A stretch of DNA of 64,000 bases from Klebsiella quasipneumoniae subsp. quasipneumoniae (GTDB taxonomy: Bacteria; Pseudomonadota; Gammaproteobacteria; Enterobacterales; Enterobacteriaceae), in the NCBI RefSeq assembly GCF_020525925.1, contig NZ_CP084876.1, positions 3,286,001 through 3,350,000 on the forward strand. The letters run 5' to 3'. Each line of letters begins with the position of its first letter. Position 1 is the stretch's first letter. Positions 43,401-52,907 of this stretch are shown piece by piece. Made by a program: the position numbers and the translations under genes. Below the pieces are notes generated by a model. That model was not told the DNA's origin. It worked only from the letters and a program-made list of their open reading frames with translations, and ran no database searches.

Positions 43401-46400
43401 ATGGGCACCACCACCATGGGTGTTAAGCTTGACGACGCAACCCGCGAGCGCATTAAGTCCGCCGCGAGCCGCATTGACCGCACGCCGCACTGGCTGATTA
43501 AGCAGGCCATCTTCAACTATCTGGAAAAGCTGGAGAACGACGAAACGCTGCCCGAACTGCCGGCGCTGCTCTCCGGGGCCGCCAATGAAAGCGATGAAGC
43601 GGGTTCCCCGGCGGAAGAGCCGTATCAGCCGTTCCTCGAATTCGCCGAGCAGATCCTGCCGCAGTCGGTTAGCCGCGCGGCGATCACCGCCGCCTGGCGT
43701 CGCCCGGAAACCGACGCGGTGCCGATGCTGCTGGAGCAGGCCCGACTGCCGCAGCCGCTGGGCGAGCAGGCGCATAAGCTGGCGTATCAGCTGGCGGAAA
43801 AACTGCGCAACCAGAAGACCGCCAGCGGCCGCGCCGGCATGGTGCAGAGTCTGCTGCAGGAGTTCTCCCTCTCCTCACAGGAAGGGGTGGCGCTGATGTG
43901 CCTGGCGGAAGCCCTGCTGCGTATTCCGGATAAAGCCACCCGCGATGCGCTGATCCGCGACAAAATCAGCAACGGCAACTGGCAGTCGCACATCGGCCGC
44001 AGCCCGTCGCTGTTCGTCAATGCCGCCACCTGGGGGCTGCTGTTCACCGGCAAACTGGTCTCCACCCACAACGAAACCAGCCTCTCACGCTCGCTGAACC
44101 GCATCATTGGCAAGAGCGGCGAACCGCTGATCCGTAAGGGCGTGGATATGGCGATGCGCCTGATGGGCGAGCAGTTCGTCACCGGGGAAACCATCGCCGA
44201 AGCGCTGGCTAACGCCCGCAAGCTGGAAGATAAAGGTTTCCGCTACTCCTACGATATGCTCGGCGAAGCGGCCCTGACCGCCGCCGACGCCCAGGCCTAT
44301 ATGGTCTCTTATCAGCAGGCGATCCATGCCATCGGCAAAGCTTCCAACGGCCGCGGCATTTATGAAGGCCCGGGCATCTCCATTAAGCTCTCGGCTCTGC
44401 ACCCGCGCTACAGCCGCGCCCAGTATGACCGGGTGATGGAAGAGCTCTATCCGCGTCTGAAATCGCTGACCCTGCTGGCGCGCCAGTATGACATCGGCAT
44501 TAACATCGATGCTGAAGAGGCCGACCGTCTCGAGATCTCCCTCGACCTGCTGGAAAAACTGTGCTTCGAGCCGGAGCTGGCGGGCTGGAACGGCATCGGT
44601 TTTGTTATTCAGGCCTACCAGAAGCGCTGCCCGTTCGTCATCGACGCGCTGATCGATCTCGCCACCCGCAGCCGTCGTCGCCTGATGATCCGTCTGGTGA
44701 AAGGCGCCTACTGGGACAGCGAAATCAAACGCGCGCAAATGGAAGGTCTCGAAGGCTACCCGGTCTACACCCGCAAGGTTTACACCGACGTCTCCTATCT
44801 CGCCTGCGCGAAAAAGCTGCTGGCGGTGCCGAACCTGATTTATCCGCAGTTCGCCACTCACAACGCCCATACTCTGGCGGCTATCTACCAGCTGGCGGGC
44901 CAGAACTACTACCCTGGCCAGTATGAGTTCCAGTGCCTGCACGGCATGGGCGAACCGCTGTACGAGCAGGTGGTGGGCAAAGTCGCCGACGGCAAACTGA
45001 ACCGGCCGTGCCGGATCTACGCTCCGGTGGGCACCCACGAGACGCTGCTGGCGTATCTGGTGCGTCGTCTGCTGGAGAATGGCGCCAATACCTCCTTCGT
45101 CAACCGTATCGCGGACAATACCCTGCCGCTGGACGAACTGGTGGCCGACCCGGTCAGCGCGGTGGAAAAACTGGCGCAGCAGGAAGGCCAGGCCGGTCTG
45201 CCGCACCCGAAAATTCCGCTGCCGCGCGATCTCTACGGCAGCGGCCGGAGCAACTCCGCCGGTCTGGATCTGGCTAACGAGCATCGTCTGGCCTCCCTCT
45301 CCTCTTCCCTGCTCAACAGCGCCCTGCATAAATGGCAGGCATTGCCGATGCTGGAGCAGCCGGTGGCCGAAGGCGAGATGCAGCCGGTGGTCAACCCGGC
45401 GGAGCCGAAGGATATCGTCGGTTACGTCCGCGAAGCCAGCGATGACGAAGTGCAGCAGGCGCTCACCAGCGCTATCAATAACGCGCCCATCTGGTTCGCC
45501 ACCCCGCCGCAGGAGCGCGCCGCCATTCTTGAGCGCGCCGCGGTGCTGATGGAAAGCCAGATGCCGACCCTGATGGGGATCCTGGTGCGCGAAGCGGGTA
45601 AAACCTTCAGCAACGCCATCGCCGAAGTGCGCGAAGCCGTCGACTTCCTCCACTACTACGCCGGTCAGGTGCGCGACGATTTCGATAATGAAACCCACCG
45701 TCCGCTGGGTCCGGTGGTCTGCATCAGCCCATGGAACTTCCCGCTGGCGATCTTCACCGGGCAGATTGCCGCCGCGCTGGCGGCCGGCAACAGCGTGCTG
45801 GCGAAACCGGCCGAGCAGACGCCGCTTATCACCGCCCAGGGCGTGGCGATCCTGCTGGAAGCCGGCGTGCCGCCAGGGGTGATCCAGCTGCTGCCGGGCC
45901 GCGGGGAAACCGTCGGCGCCGCGCTGACATCCGATGAGCGCGTGCGCGGCGTGATGTTCACCGGCTCCACCGAAGTGGCCACCCTGCTGCAACGCAATAT
46001 CGCCAGCCGCCTCGACGCTCAGGGACGCCCAACGCCGCTGATCGCCGAAACCGGCGGGATGAACGCGATGATCGTCGACTCGTCGGCGCTTACCGAGCAG
46101 GTGGTGATCGACGTCCTGGCTTCCGCGTTCGACAGCGCCGGTCAGCGCTGCTCCGCCCTGCGCGTCCTCTGCCTGCAGGAAGAGGTAGCCGACCACACCT
46201 TAACCATGCTGCGCGGCGCGATGAGCGAGTGCCGGATGGGCAATCCCGGCCGCCTGACCACCGATATCGGCCCGGTTATCGATGCGGAAGCGAAAGAGAA
46301 TATCGAACGCCATATTCAGACGATGCGCGCCAAAGGCCGCACCGTCTATCAGGCGGTGCGCGAGAATAGCGAAGACGCCCGCGAATGGAACCACGGGACC

Positions 46401-47363
46401 TTTGTGCCGCCGACGCTTATCGAACTCGACAGCTTCGACGAGCTGAAAAAAGAGGTCTTCGGCCCGGTGCTGCACGTGGTGCGCTATAACCGTAACGAGC
46501 TGGACAAACTGGTGGAGCAGATTAACGCTTCCGGCTACGGCCTGACCCTCGGCGTACATACCCGTATCGACGAGACCATCGCCCAGGTCACCGGCAGCGC
46601 GAAGGTGGGCAACCTGTACGTCAACCGCAATATGGTTGGCGCGGTGGTCGGCGTGCAGCCGTTCGGCGGCGAAGGGTTGTCCGGTACCGGTCCAAAAGCC
46701 GGCGGCCCGCTGTACCTTTACCGCCTGCTCTCCAGCCGTCCGCAGGGCGCGGTTGGCGTGACCTTCGCCCGCCAGGATGCAGAGCGTCCGCTGGACGCCC
46801 AGCTGAAAACGCTGCTGGAAAAACCGCTGCAGGCGCTGCAGCAGTGGGCGGCGGGCCGTCCTGAGCTGCAGGCGCTGTGCCAGCAGTACAGCGAGCAGGC
46901 GCAAAGCGGCACCCAACGCCTGCTTCCGGGGCCCACCGGCGAGCGCAACACCCTGACGCTGATGCCTCGCGAGCGCGTGCTGTGCGTGGCGGATAATGAG
47001 CAGGATGCGCTGATCCAGCTGGCGGCCGTGCTGGCGGTCGGTTGTGAAGTGCTGTGGCCGGACAGCGCCCTGCAGCGCGATCTGGCGAAGAAACTCCCGC
47101 GGGACGTCAGCGAGCGGATCCGTTTCGCCAAAGCGGATCAGTTGCCTGGCCAGGCCTTCGACGCGGTTATCTATCACGGCGACTCCGACCAGCTGCGCGA
47201 GCTGTGCGAGCAGGTGGCGGCGCGCGACGGGGCGATTGTCTCCGTGCAGGGCTTCGCCCGCGGCGAAACCAATCTGCTGCTGGAGCGGTTGTACATCGAG
47301 CGTTCGCTGAGCGTCAACACCGCGGCGGCAGGCGGTAACGCCAGCCTGATGACCATCGGCTAA
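43401..47363 (+). CDS. putA: Trifunctional PutA (repressor, proline dehydrogenase, P5C dehydrogenase)
   Basis: 1320 residues, exactly the E. coli length. The N-terminal ribbon-helix-helix (MGTTTMGVKLDDATRERIKS, about 1-47) represses the put genes; the FAD proline dehydrogenase barrel (about 260-610) contains GISIKLSALHPRY and LMIRLVKGAYWDSE; the NAD P5C dehydrogenase domain (about 650-1130) has the catalytic Cys in AGQRCSALRV and Glu in LIAETGG; a C-terminal domain follows. It oxidises proline to glutamate at the membrane. CAGGAG precedes the ATG at 43401. Confidence 0.98.
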   Translation: MGTTTMGVKLDDATRERIKSAASRIDRTPHWLIKQAIFNYLEKLENDETLPELPALLSGAANESDEAGSPAEEPYQPFLEFAEQILPQSVSRAAITAAWRRPETDAVPMLLEQARLPQPLGEQAHKLAYQLAEKLRNQKTASGRAGMVQSLLQEFSLSSQEGVALMCLAEALLRIPDKATRDALIRDKISNGNWQSHIGRSPSLFVNAATWGLLFTGKLVSTHNETSLSRSLNRIIGKSGEPLIRKGVDMAMRLMGEQFVTGETIAEALANARKLEDKGFRYSYDMLGEAALTAADAQAYMVSYQQAIHAIGKASNGRGIYEGPGISIKLSALHPRYSRAQYDRVMEELYPRLKSLTLLARQYDIGINIDAEEADRLEISLDLLEKLCFEPELAGWNGIGFVIQAYQKRCPFVIDALIDLATRSRRRLMIRLVKGAYWDSEIKRAQMEGLEGYPVYTRKVYTDVSYLACAKKLLAVPNLIYPQFATHNAHTLAAIYQLAGQNYYPGQYEFQCLHGMGEPLYEQVVGKVADGKLNRPCRIYAPVGTHETLLAYLVRRLLENGANTSFVNRIADNTLPLDELVADPVSAVEKLAQQEGQAGLPHPKIPLPRDLYGSGRSNSAGLDLANEHRLASLSSSLLNSALHKWQALPMLEQPVAEGEMQPVVNPAEPKDIVGYVREASDDEVQQALTSAINNAPIWFATPPQERAAILERAAVLMESQMPTLMGILVREAGKTFSNAIAEVREAVDFLHYYAGQVRDDFDNETHRPLGPVVCISPWNFPLAIFTGQIAAALAAGNSVLAKPAEQTPLITAQGVAILLEAGVPPGVIQLLPGRGETVGAALTSDERVRGVMFTGSTEVATLLQRNIASRLDAQGRPTPLIAETGGMNAMIVDSSALTEQVVIDVLASAFDSAGQRCSALRVLCLQEEVADHTLTMLRGAMSECRMGNPGRLTTDIGPVIDAEAKENIERHIQTMRAKGRTVYQAVRENSEDAREWNHGTFVPPTLIELDSFDELKKEVFGPVLHVVRYNRNELDKLVEQINASGYGLTLGVHTRIDETIAQVTGSAKVGNLYVNRNMVGAVVGVQPFGGEGLSGTGPKAGGPLYLYRLLSSRPQGAVGVTFARQDAERPLDAQLKTLLEKPLQALQQWAAGRPELQALCQQYSEQAQSGTQRLLPGPTGERNTLTLMPRERVLCVADNEQDALIQLAAVLAVGCEVLWPDSALQRDLAKKLPRDVSERIRFAKADQLPGQAFDAVIYHGDSDQLRELCEQVAARDGAIVSVQGFARGETNLLLERLYIERSLSVNTAAAGGNASLMTIG

Positions 47364-47452
47364 GACGGGCTCCCCGGTGGCGCTGTGCGCCGCCATCCGG
47401 GAAATCGGCGATGCGATCAGCTAATGACAGCCGACGTCAGCTGTGCTTAATT

Positions 47453-47478
47453 AAGGCTCCCGGACGGGAGCCTTTTTT
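47453..47478 (+). terminator. putA terminator
   Basis: Hairpin AAGGCTCCC-GGAC-GGGAGCCTT followed by TTTTAT, about 90 bp after the putA stop and 15 bp before the next gene. Confidence 0.9.
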
Positions 47479-47492
47479 ATGGGAGCAGAACA

Positions 47493-47888
47493 ATGAAACG
47501 CATGTTATTTGCCGCGGCGGTCTTGCTGGCCAGCGGCGCGGCGCTGGCGGACGAGTGCAGCAACGCCAACACCCAAACCGAAATGAATCAGTGCGCGGCC
47601 GCGCAGTATCAGGCAGCCGACAAAAAGCTGAACGACACCTGGCAGCAGGCTCTGCAGCGTGCGGTGGGTAAACAGCAGACATTACTGAAGCAGGCCCAGC
47701 AGGCATGGATCGCCCTGCGCGACGCCGACTGCGCTTTCCTCGCGTCCGGAGCCGAAGGCGGCAGCATGCAGCCGATGCTGGTGAGCCAGTGCATGACCGA
47801 TAAGAGCGTGGAGCGGGAATCTTTCCTCGCCTCGCTGCTGCAGTGCGAGGACGGCGATCAAAGCTGCCCGCTGCCGCCGGCCAATTAA
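47493..47888 (+). CDS. Secreted LprI/DUF1311-family protein
   Basis: Small periplasmic protein of 131 residues, with a signal peptide (MKRMLFAAAVLLASGAALA) and six cysteines in the mature part. The pattern ADKKLNDTWQQAL, then QAQQAWIALRDADCAF, is the LprI (DUF1311) signature, a family that includes lysozyme inhibitors. Activity here is not shown. Its end overlaps the end of convergent rutR by four bases. Not present at this site in E. coli. Confidence 0.87.
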   Translation: MKRMLFAAAVLLASGAALADECSNANTQTEMNQCAAAQYQAADKKLNDTWQQALQRAVGKQQTLLKQAQQAWIALRDADCAFLASGAEGGSMQPMLVSQCMTDKSVERESFLASLLQCEDGDQSCPLPPAN

Positions 47889-48523
47889 CGGACGCGAATG
47901 CCTTCGATAATCATCCGCTGGACATTATCGACCGTTTGCTCAAAAAAGGCCGCGTCCTGCAGCGTGGCGCCGGTGACCGCCTCCACCTGGGTGGCGAAGT
48001 CGGCGTAATGCTGGGTAGTGGCCCAGATCATAAAGATTAAATGCTGCGGATCGACCGGCGCCAGCTTGCCGCGGTCGATCCAGCCGGAAACAATCGCCGA
48101 TTTCTCATCGACCAGCGCTTTCAGATCCCCGGTCAGTTCGCCCATCAGCAGCGGCGCGCCCTGCAACATCTCAAGGCAGAAGAGCTTCGAGGCCTGGGGG
48201 TGATCGCGGGACACCTCCAGCTTCAGACGAATATACTCGCGGATCGCCACCAGCGGGCTGATATCCTCGCGAAAGGCCTTCAGCGGCGCCAGCCAGATGG
48301 CGAGGATCTGCTGCAGAACGGCCACGTACAGCGCCTCTTTCGAAGGGTAGTAATAGAGCAGATTGGTTTTCGACACCCCGGCGCGCTCAGCCACCTGCTC
48401 CAGTCGCGTACCGTGAATACCAAATTGCGAAAATGCCTCCAGCGCGGCGGCCAGAATGGCCTCCTTTTTGGCGCTGACCGCTTGTGAACGTTTGCCGTTT
48501 TTCTTCACCGCGCCCTGTGCCAT
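47885..48523 (-). CDS. rutR: TetR-family regulator RutR
   Basis: Uracil- and thymine-responsive regulator of 212 residues, the E. coli length. The helix-turn-helix (residues about 18-64, with AILAAALEAFSQFGIHGTRL and AGVSKTNLLYYYPSKEALY) is followed by a ligand domain. It represses the divergent rutABCDEFG operon and affects purine and pyrimidine genes. An AGGAGAGG site precedes the ATG. The stop overlaps the LprI-like gene. Confidence 0.96.
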   Translation of the reverse strand: MAQGAVKKNGKRSQAVSAKKEAILAAALEAFSQFGIHGTRLEQVAERAGVSKTNLLYYYPSKEALYVAVLQQILAIWLAPLKAFREDISPLVAIREYIRLKLEVSRDHPQASKLFCLEMLQGAPLLMGELTGDLKALVDEKSAIVSGWIDRGKLAPVDPQHLIFMIWATTQHYADFATQVEAVTGATLQDAAFFEQTVDNVQRMIIEGIRVR

Positions 48524-48628
48524 ACATCCTCTCCTTCAGTTGACGCCACCAGCATAGCAAAAGCCCTTCGCCGACACGACCCCATGCACCCTGATTGCGC
48601 ATGACTGCCGTTTTTTCGTGCACTGATT

Positions 48629-48644
48629 TTGACCATCCAGTCCA
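48629..48644. promoter_or_regulatory. RutR operator
   Basis: TTGACCATCCAGTCCA matches the RutR consensus TTGACCANNTGGTCAA in the left arm and 5 of 7 in the right arm, in the middle of the rutR-rutA interval. Uracil releases RutR in E. coli. Confidence 0.75.
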
Positions 48645-48708
48645 CTTTTTTATCGTCCTTTTTAGCAACCCAATAGTAACACATTAATAACATTAGCATT
48701 TATAAAAC

Positions 48709-48724
48709 TGGCATCGTGTTTGCT
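48709..48724 (+). promoter_or_regulatory. Sigma-54 promoter of the rut operon
   Basis: TGGCATCGTGTTTGCT matches the -24/-12 consensus TGGCAC-N5-TTGCA, with GG and GC exactly 12 bases apart. It lies 84 bp before rutA. The E. coli rut operon is NtrC-activated, so nitrogen limitation control fits. An NtrC enhancer was not located. Confidence 0.8.
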
Positions 48725-48807
48725 TTACCTCTTCTGCGAGGTGGTCCAGGGAGAGGCAGGATGCCGCGCCACCGCAACCCATCTTCCATGACTGTAGAGA
48801 GGTAGGT

Positions 48808-49899
48808 ATGAAAATTGGTGTTTTCGTTCCCATTGGCAACAACGGCTGGCTGATCTCCACCCATGCCCCGCAGTATATGCCGACCTTCGAACTGAATAAG
48901 GCTATCGTACAGAAAGCCGAGCACTACCATTTCGACTTCGCGCTCTCCATGATCAAGCTGCGCGGCTTCGGCGGGAAAACCGAATTCTGGGATCACAACC
49001 TGGAGTCCTTCACCCTGATGGCCGGCCTGGCCGCGGTAACCTCGAAGATCCAGATCTACGCCACCGCCGCCACCCTCACGCTGCCGCCGGCGATCGTCGC
49101 CCGGATGGCCTCCACCATCGACTCCATCTCCGGCGGCCGGTTTGGCGTCAATCTGGTGACCGGCTGGCAAAAACCGGAATATGACCAGATGGGCATGTGG
49201 CCAGGGGATGACTATTTCGCCAGCCGCTATGACTATCTCACCGAATACGTTCAGGTGCTCCGCGACCTGTGGGGCACCGGGCGCAGCGATTTCAAAGGCG
49301 ACTACTTCACCATGAACGACTGCCGGGTCAGCCCGCGCCCTTCGCAGCCGATGAAGGTGATCTGCGCCGGGCAGAGCGACGCCGGCATGGCCTTCTCCGC
49401 CCAGCACGCCGACTATAACTTCTGCTTTGGCAAAGGGGTCAACACGCCAACGGCCTTCGCGCCGACCGCGGCGCGCATGATGCAGGCGGCGGAAAAAACC
49501 GGCCGTGACGTAGGCTCCTATGTGCTGTTCATGGTGATCGCTGACGAAACCGACGAAGCGGCGCGCGCCAAATGGGAGCACTACAAAGCGGGCGCCGATG
49601 AAGAAGCGCTGGCGTGGCTCACCGAGCAGAGTCAGAAAGACACCCGCTCCGGCAGCGATACCAACGTGCGCCAGATGGCCGACCCCACCTCGGCGGTCAA
49701 TATCAACATGGGCACCCTTGTCGGATCCTATGCCAGCGTCGCCCGTATGCTTGATGAAGTCGCGAGCGTGCCCGGCACCGACGGCGTGCTGCTGACCTTT
49801 GATGATTTTCTTGCCGGCATCGACGCCTTTGGCGAACGCATTCAGCCGCTGATGCGCTGCCGGGACCATATTGCTCCTGTTACCCGTGAGGTGGCCTGA
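48808..49899 (+). CDS. rutA: Pyrimidine monooxygenase RutA
   Basis: Flavin-dependent luciferase-like monooxygenase of 363 residues that opens the uracil ring between N3 and C4 to give ureidoacrylate peracid. Bacterial luciferase-fold features are present: an N-terminal [14 protein letters not shown], the block [14 protein letters not shown] (about residues 110-123) and [13 protein letters not shown]. First gene of rutABCDEFG. Its stop codon overlaps the rutB ATG by one base. Confidence 0.97.
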   Translation: MKIGVFVPIGNNGWLISTHAPQYMPTFELNKAIVQKAEHYHFDFALSMIKLRGFGGKTEFWDHNLESFTLMAGLAAVTSKIQIYATAATLTLPPAIVARMASTIDSISGGRFGVNLVTGWQKPEYDQMGMWPGDDYFASRYDYLTEYVQVLRDLWGTGRSDFKGDYFTMNDCRVSPRPSQPMKVICAGQSDAGMAFSAQHADYNFCFGKGVNTPTAFAPTAARMMQAAEKTGRDVGSYVLFMVIADETDEAARAKWEHYKAGADEEALAWLTEQSQKDTRSGSDTNVRQMADPTSAVNINMGTLVGSYASVARMLDEVASVPGTDGVLLTFDDFLAGIDAFGERIQPLMRCRDHIAPVTREVA

Positions 49900-50609
49900 T
49901 GATTACCCTTCCCGCTCGCCCGGAATCCCTGACCTTCGCGCCGCAGCAGAGCGCGCTGATTGTTGTCGACATGCAGAACGCCTACGCCAGCCTCGGCGGT
50001 TATCTGGATCTCGCCGGATTTGACGTCTCCGCCACCCGGCCGGTTATCGACAATATTAATACCGCCGTCGCCGCCGCCCGCGCCGCGGGCATGCTGATTA
50101 TCTGGTTCCAGAACGGCTGGGATGACCAGTATGTTGAAGCCGGCGGCCCGGGCTCGCCGAACTACCATAAGTCCAACGCGCTGAAAACGATGCGTCAGCG
50201 CCCGGAACTGCAGGGCAAGCTGCTGGCGAAAGGCGGCTGGGATTATCAGCTGGTGGACGAGCTGACGCCGCAGGAAGGCGACATCGTGTTGCCGAAACCG
50301 CGCTACAGCGGCTTCTTTAACACTCCGCTCGACAGCATTTTGCGCAGCCGCGGCATCCGTCATCTGGTGTTCACCGGGATCGCCACCAACGTCTGCGTCG
50401 AATCGACGCTGCGCGATGGTTTCTTCCTCGAATACTTCGGCGTGGTGCTGGAGGATGCTACCCATCAGGCCGGACCGGCCTTCGCCCAGCAGGCGGCGCT
50501 GTTCAATATAGAAACCTTTTTCGGCTGGGTCAGCGACGTCGAGAGCTTCTGCCGCGCGCTGTCCCCTGCCACCCCGCTGTCTTTAGCCCAGGAGAAACGT
50601 TATGCCTAA
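49899..50609 (+). CDS. rutB: Ureidoacrylate amidohydrolase RutB
   Basis: Isochorismatase-fold cysteine hydrolase that cleaves ureidoacrylate to aminoacrylate and carbamate. 236 residues. The triad is seen as Asp in [11 protein letters not shown] (about 24), Lys in [11 protein letters not shown] (about 133) and Cys in [11 protein letters not shown] (about 166). It overlaps rutC by eight bases. Confidence 0.97.
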   Translation: MITLPARPESLTFAPQQSALIVVDMQNAYASLGGYLDLAGFDVSATRPVIDNINTAVAAARAAGMLIIWFQNGWDDQYVEAGGPGSPNYHKSNALKTMRQRPELQGKLLAKGGWDYQLVDELTPQEGDIVLPKPRYSGFFNTPLDSILRSRGIRHLVFTGIATNVCVESTLRDGFFLEYFGVVLEDATHQAGPAFAQQAALFNIETFFGWVSDVESFCRALSPATPLSLAQEKRYA

Positions 50610-50994
50610 ACAGGTGATTATTCCGCCAGGCACCACCACGCCGATTGCCCCCTTTGTTCCGGGGACGCTCGCCGATGGCGTGATCTACGTCTCCGGCACT
50701 CTGCCGTTTGATAAGCAAAACAATGTGGTGCACATCGGCGACCCAAAGGCGCAAACCCGCCACGTGCTGGAGACCATCAAGTGCGTTATCGAAACGGCGG
50801 GCGGGAGTATGGCGGATGTGACTTTCAACAGCATCTTTATCACCGACTGGACAAATTACGCCGCGATTAACGAGGTTTACGCCGAGTTCTTCCCCGGCGA
50901 TAAACCCGCGCGCTTCTGCATTCAGTGCGGGCTGGTGAAGCCTGATGCGCTGGTGGAAATCGCCAGCGTCGCCCATATCGGAACCCCGACATGA
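50602..50994 (+). CDS. rutC: 3-aminoacrylate deaminase RutC (RidA family)
   Basis: YjgF/YER057c/UK114-family protein of 130 residues that speeds deamination of 3-aminoacrylate to malonic semialdehyde. Family motifs: [10 protein letters not shown] (about 31-40) and the C-terminal block [19 protein letters not shown], holding the conserved Arg and Glu. Overlaps rutB and rutD. Confidence 0.96.
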   Translation: MPKQVIIPPGTTTPIAPFVPGTLADGVIYVSGTLPFDKQNNVVHIGDPKAQTRHVLETIKCVIETAGGSMADVTFNSIFITDWTNYAAINEVYAEFFPGDKPARFCIQCGLVKPDALVEIASVAHIGTPT

Positions 50995-51794
50995 TGAGGC
51001 TCAATATTGCTCCGGCCCCATGGCCCGGCGCGCCGGTGGTGGTCCTCAGCGCAGGTCTGGGCGGCGGCGGCGGCTACTGGCTGGCGCAGCGCGCGGCGCT
51101 GGAGGAACAGTATCAGCTGGTAAGTTATGACCATAATGGGACCGGGGAGAACGCCGGTCCGCTGCCCGCCGACTACAGCATGGCGACGATGGCCGGGGAG
51201 CTGTTCAGCGCTCTGCAGGCGGCGGGGATCGCCCGCTTCGCGCTGGTGGGCCACGCGCTGGGGGCGCTGATTGGCCTGCAGCTGGCGCTCGATCGCCCCG
51301 AGGCGGTGAGCGCCCTGGTGCTGGTCAACGGCTGGCTGTCGCTGTCGCCGCACACCCGCCGCTGCTTCCTGGTGCGCGAGCGTCTGCTGCATGCCGGCGG
51401 CGCGCAGGCGTGGGTCGAAGCGCAGCCGCTGTTTCTCTACCCGGCGGAATGGATGGCCGCGCGCCTGCCGCGCCTCGAAGCCGAAGATGCGCTTGCCATC
51501 AGCCATTTTCAGGGCAAGGAGAACCTGCTGAAGCGGCTGCAGGCCCTGAAGCAGGCTGATTTTTCCCGTCGCGCGGCGGCCATCGCCTGCCCGACGCTGA
51601 TGGTTAGCGCCGCTGACGACCTGCTGGTCCCGGCCTCCTGCTCCCGCGTGCTGCAGACGGCGATCCCCGGCAGCCAGCGCGTGGAAATGCCGTGGGGCGG
51701 GCATGCCTGCAACGTCACCGACGCCGATACCTTTAATACCATTTTACGCGACGGGCTGGCCGCTATGCTGCCGGTCGCCAGGGAGACCCGATGA
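50991..51794 (+). CDS. rutD: Alpha/beta hydrolase RutD
   Basis: Alpha/beta-hydrolase fold protein of 267 residues that accelerates spontaneous steps of the Rut pathway (aminoacrylate or carbamate hydrolysis). The nucleophile elbow reads GHALGALIG where canonical hydrolases have GHSLGG, so the serine is replaced by alanine. The C-terminal His is in WGGHACNV. Overlaps rutC and rutE by four bases each. Confidence 0.94.
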   Translation: MMRLNIAPAPWPGAPVVVLSAGLGGGGGYWLAQRAALEEQYQLVSYDHNGTGENAGPLPADYSMATMAGELFSALQAAGIARFALVGHALGALIGLQLALDRPEAVSALVLVNGWLSLSPHTRRCFLVRERLLHAGGAQAWVEAQPLFLYPAEWMAARLPRLEAEDALAISHFQGKENLLKRLQALKQADFSRRAAAIACPTLMVSAADDLLVPASCSRVLQTAIPGSQRVEMPWGGHACNVTDADTFNTILRDGLAAMLPVARETR

Positions 51795-52381
51795 ACGACG
51801 CGATAAACCAGACGGCCTGCGAGACGCTGTTTACCCAGGCCCGGACCCACAACGGCTGGCTGGATAAGCCAGTGAGCGATGCGCAGCTGCAGGCAGTCTG
51901 GGACCTGATGAAAATGGGGCCGACTTCCGCCAACTGTTCGCCGGCGCGCATCGTGTTCGTGCGCAGCGCGGAAGGCAAAGAGAAGCTCCGCCCGACGCTC
52001 TCCAGCGGCAATCTGCAGAAAACCATGCAGGCGCCGGTGACCGCCATCGTGGCGTGGGACAGCGCCTTTTACGACCGGCTACCGACCCTGTTTCCCCACG
52101 GCGATGCCCGCAGCTGGTTCACCTCCAGCCCGCAGCTGGCGGAAGAGACGGCGTTTCGCAATAGCTCCCTGCAGGCGGCGTATCTGATTTTCGCCTGCCG
52201 GGCGCTGGGACTCGACACCGGGCCGATGTCCGGTTTCGATCGGGAAAAAGTCGATGCAGCGTTTTTCGCCGACAACGGCTGGAAAAGCAACCTGCTGGTG
52301 AACATCGGCTATGGCGACCCCGGCAAACTGTATGGCCGCCTGCCGCGTCTGTCCTTTGATGAAGCCTGCCTGCTGGCATAA
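51791..52381 (+). CDS. rutE: Malonic semialdehyde reductase RutE
   Basis: Nitroreductase-fold flavoprotein of 196 residues that reduces malonic semialdehyde to 3-hydroxypropionate. FMN-contact motifs are [18 protein letters not shown] (about 38-55) and the C-terminal [15 protein letters not shown]. The ATG overlaps the rutD stop. Confidence 0.96.
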   Translation: MNDAINQTACETLFTQARTHNGWLDKPVSDAQLQAVWDLMKMGPTSANCSPARIVFVRSAEGKEKLRPTLSSGNLQKTMQAPVTAIVAWDSAFYDRLPTLFPHGDARSWFTSSPQLAEETAFRNSSLQAAYLIFACRALGLDTGPMSGFDREKVDAAFFADNGWKSNLLVNIGYGDPGKLYGRLPRLSFDEACLLA

Positions 52382-52391
52382 GGAGTTGGCG

Positions 52392-52886
52392 ATGAAGTTA
52401 GCGGACAAAGAGAGTTTTCGTGACGCCATGGCCCGCGTCGGCGCCGCGGTTAACATTATTACCACCGATGGCCCGGCGGGCCGGGCGGGCTTTACCGCCA
52501 GCGCGGTCTGCAGCGTGACCGACACCCCGCCGACCCTGTTGGTCTGTCTGAACCGCTCAGCCTCCGTGTGGCCGGTGTTCAGCGAACACCACACGCTGTG
52601 CGTCAATACCCTGGCGGCGGGACAGGAGGCGCTGTCAACGCTGTTTGGCGGTAAAACGGCGATGGACGAGCGCTTTGCCGCCGCCGACTGGCAGACCGGC
52701 GCCACCGGCTGCCCGCGGCTGGAGGCGGCGCTGGTCAGCTTTGACTGCCGCATCGACCAGCGCGTCAGCGTCGGCACGCACGACATTCTGTTTTGTCACG
52801 TCGTGGCCATTACCCGTCACCCGGAACCCCGGGGTCTGATGTGGTTTGACCGCGGCTATCACACGCTTATGCGACCCGCTTGTTAA
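52392..52886 (+). CDS. rutF: FMN reductase RutF
   Basis: NADH:FMN reductase of 164 residues that supplies reduced flavin to RutA. The fold signature [20 protein letters not shown] (about 34-53) and the C-terminal FDRGYHTL identify the flavin-reductase-like family. The ATG at 52392 has AGGAGTTGGCG before it; the frame is open 27 codons upstream but overlaps rutE. Confidence 0.96.
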   Translation: MKLADKESFRDAMARVGAAVNIITTDGPAGRAGFTASAVCSVTDTPPTLLVCLNRSASVWPVFSEHHTLCVNTLAAGQEALSTLFGGKTAMDERFAAADWQTGATGCPRLEAALVSFDCRIDQRVSVGTHDILFCHVVAITRHPEPRGLMWFDRGYHTLMRPAC

Positions 52887-52907
52887 CCTTTAACCCGGGA
52901 TATCATC

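Noticed and set aside
44085..46196. 703-codon open frame antisense to putA
   Set aside because: GC-rich coding DNA often leaves the opposite strand open; putA matches its homologue throughout, and the antisense product resembles nothing known.
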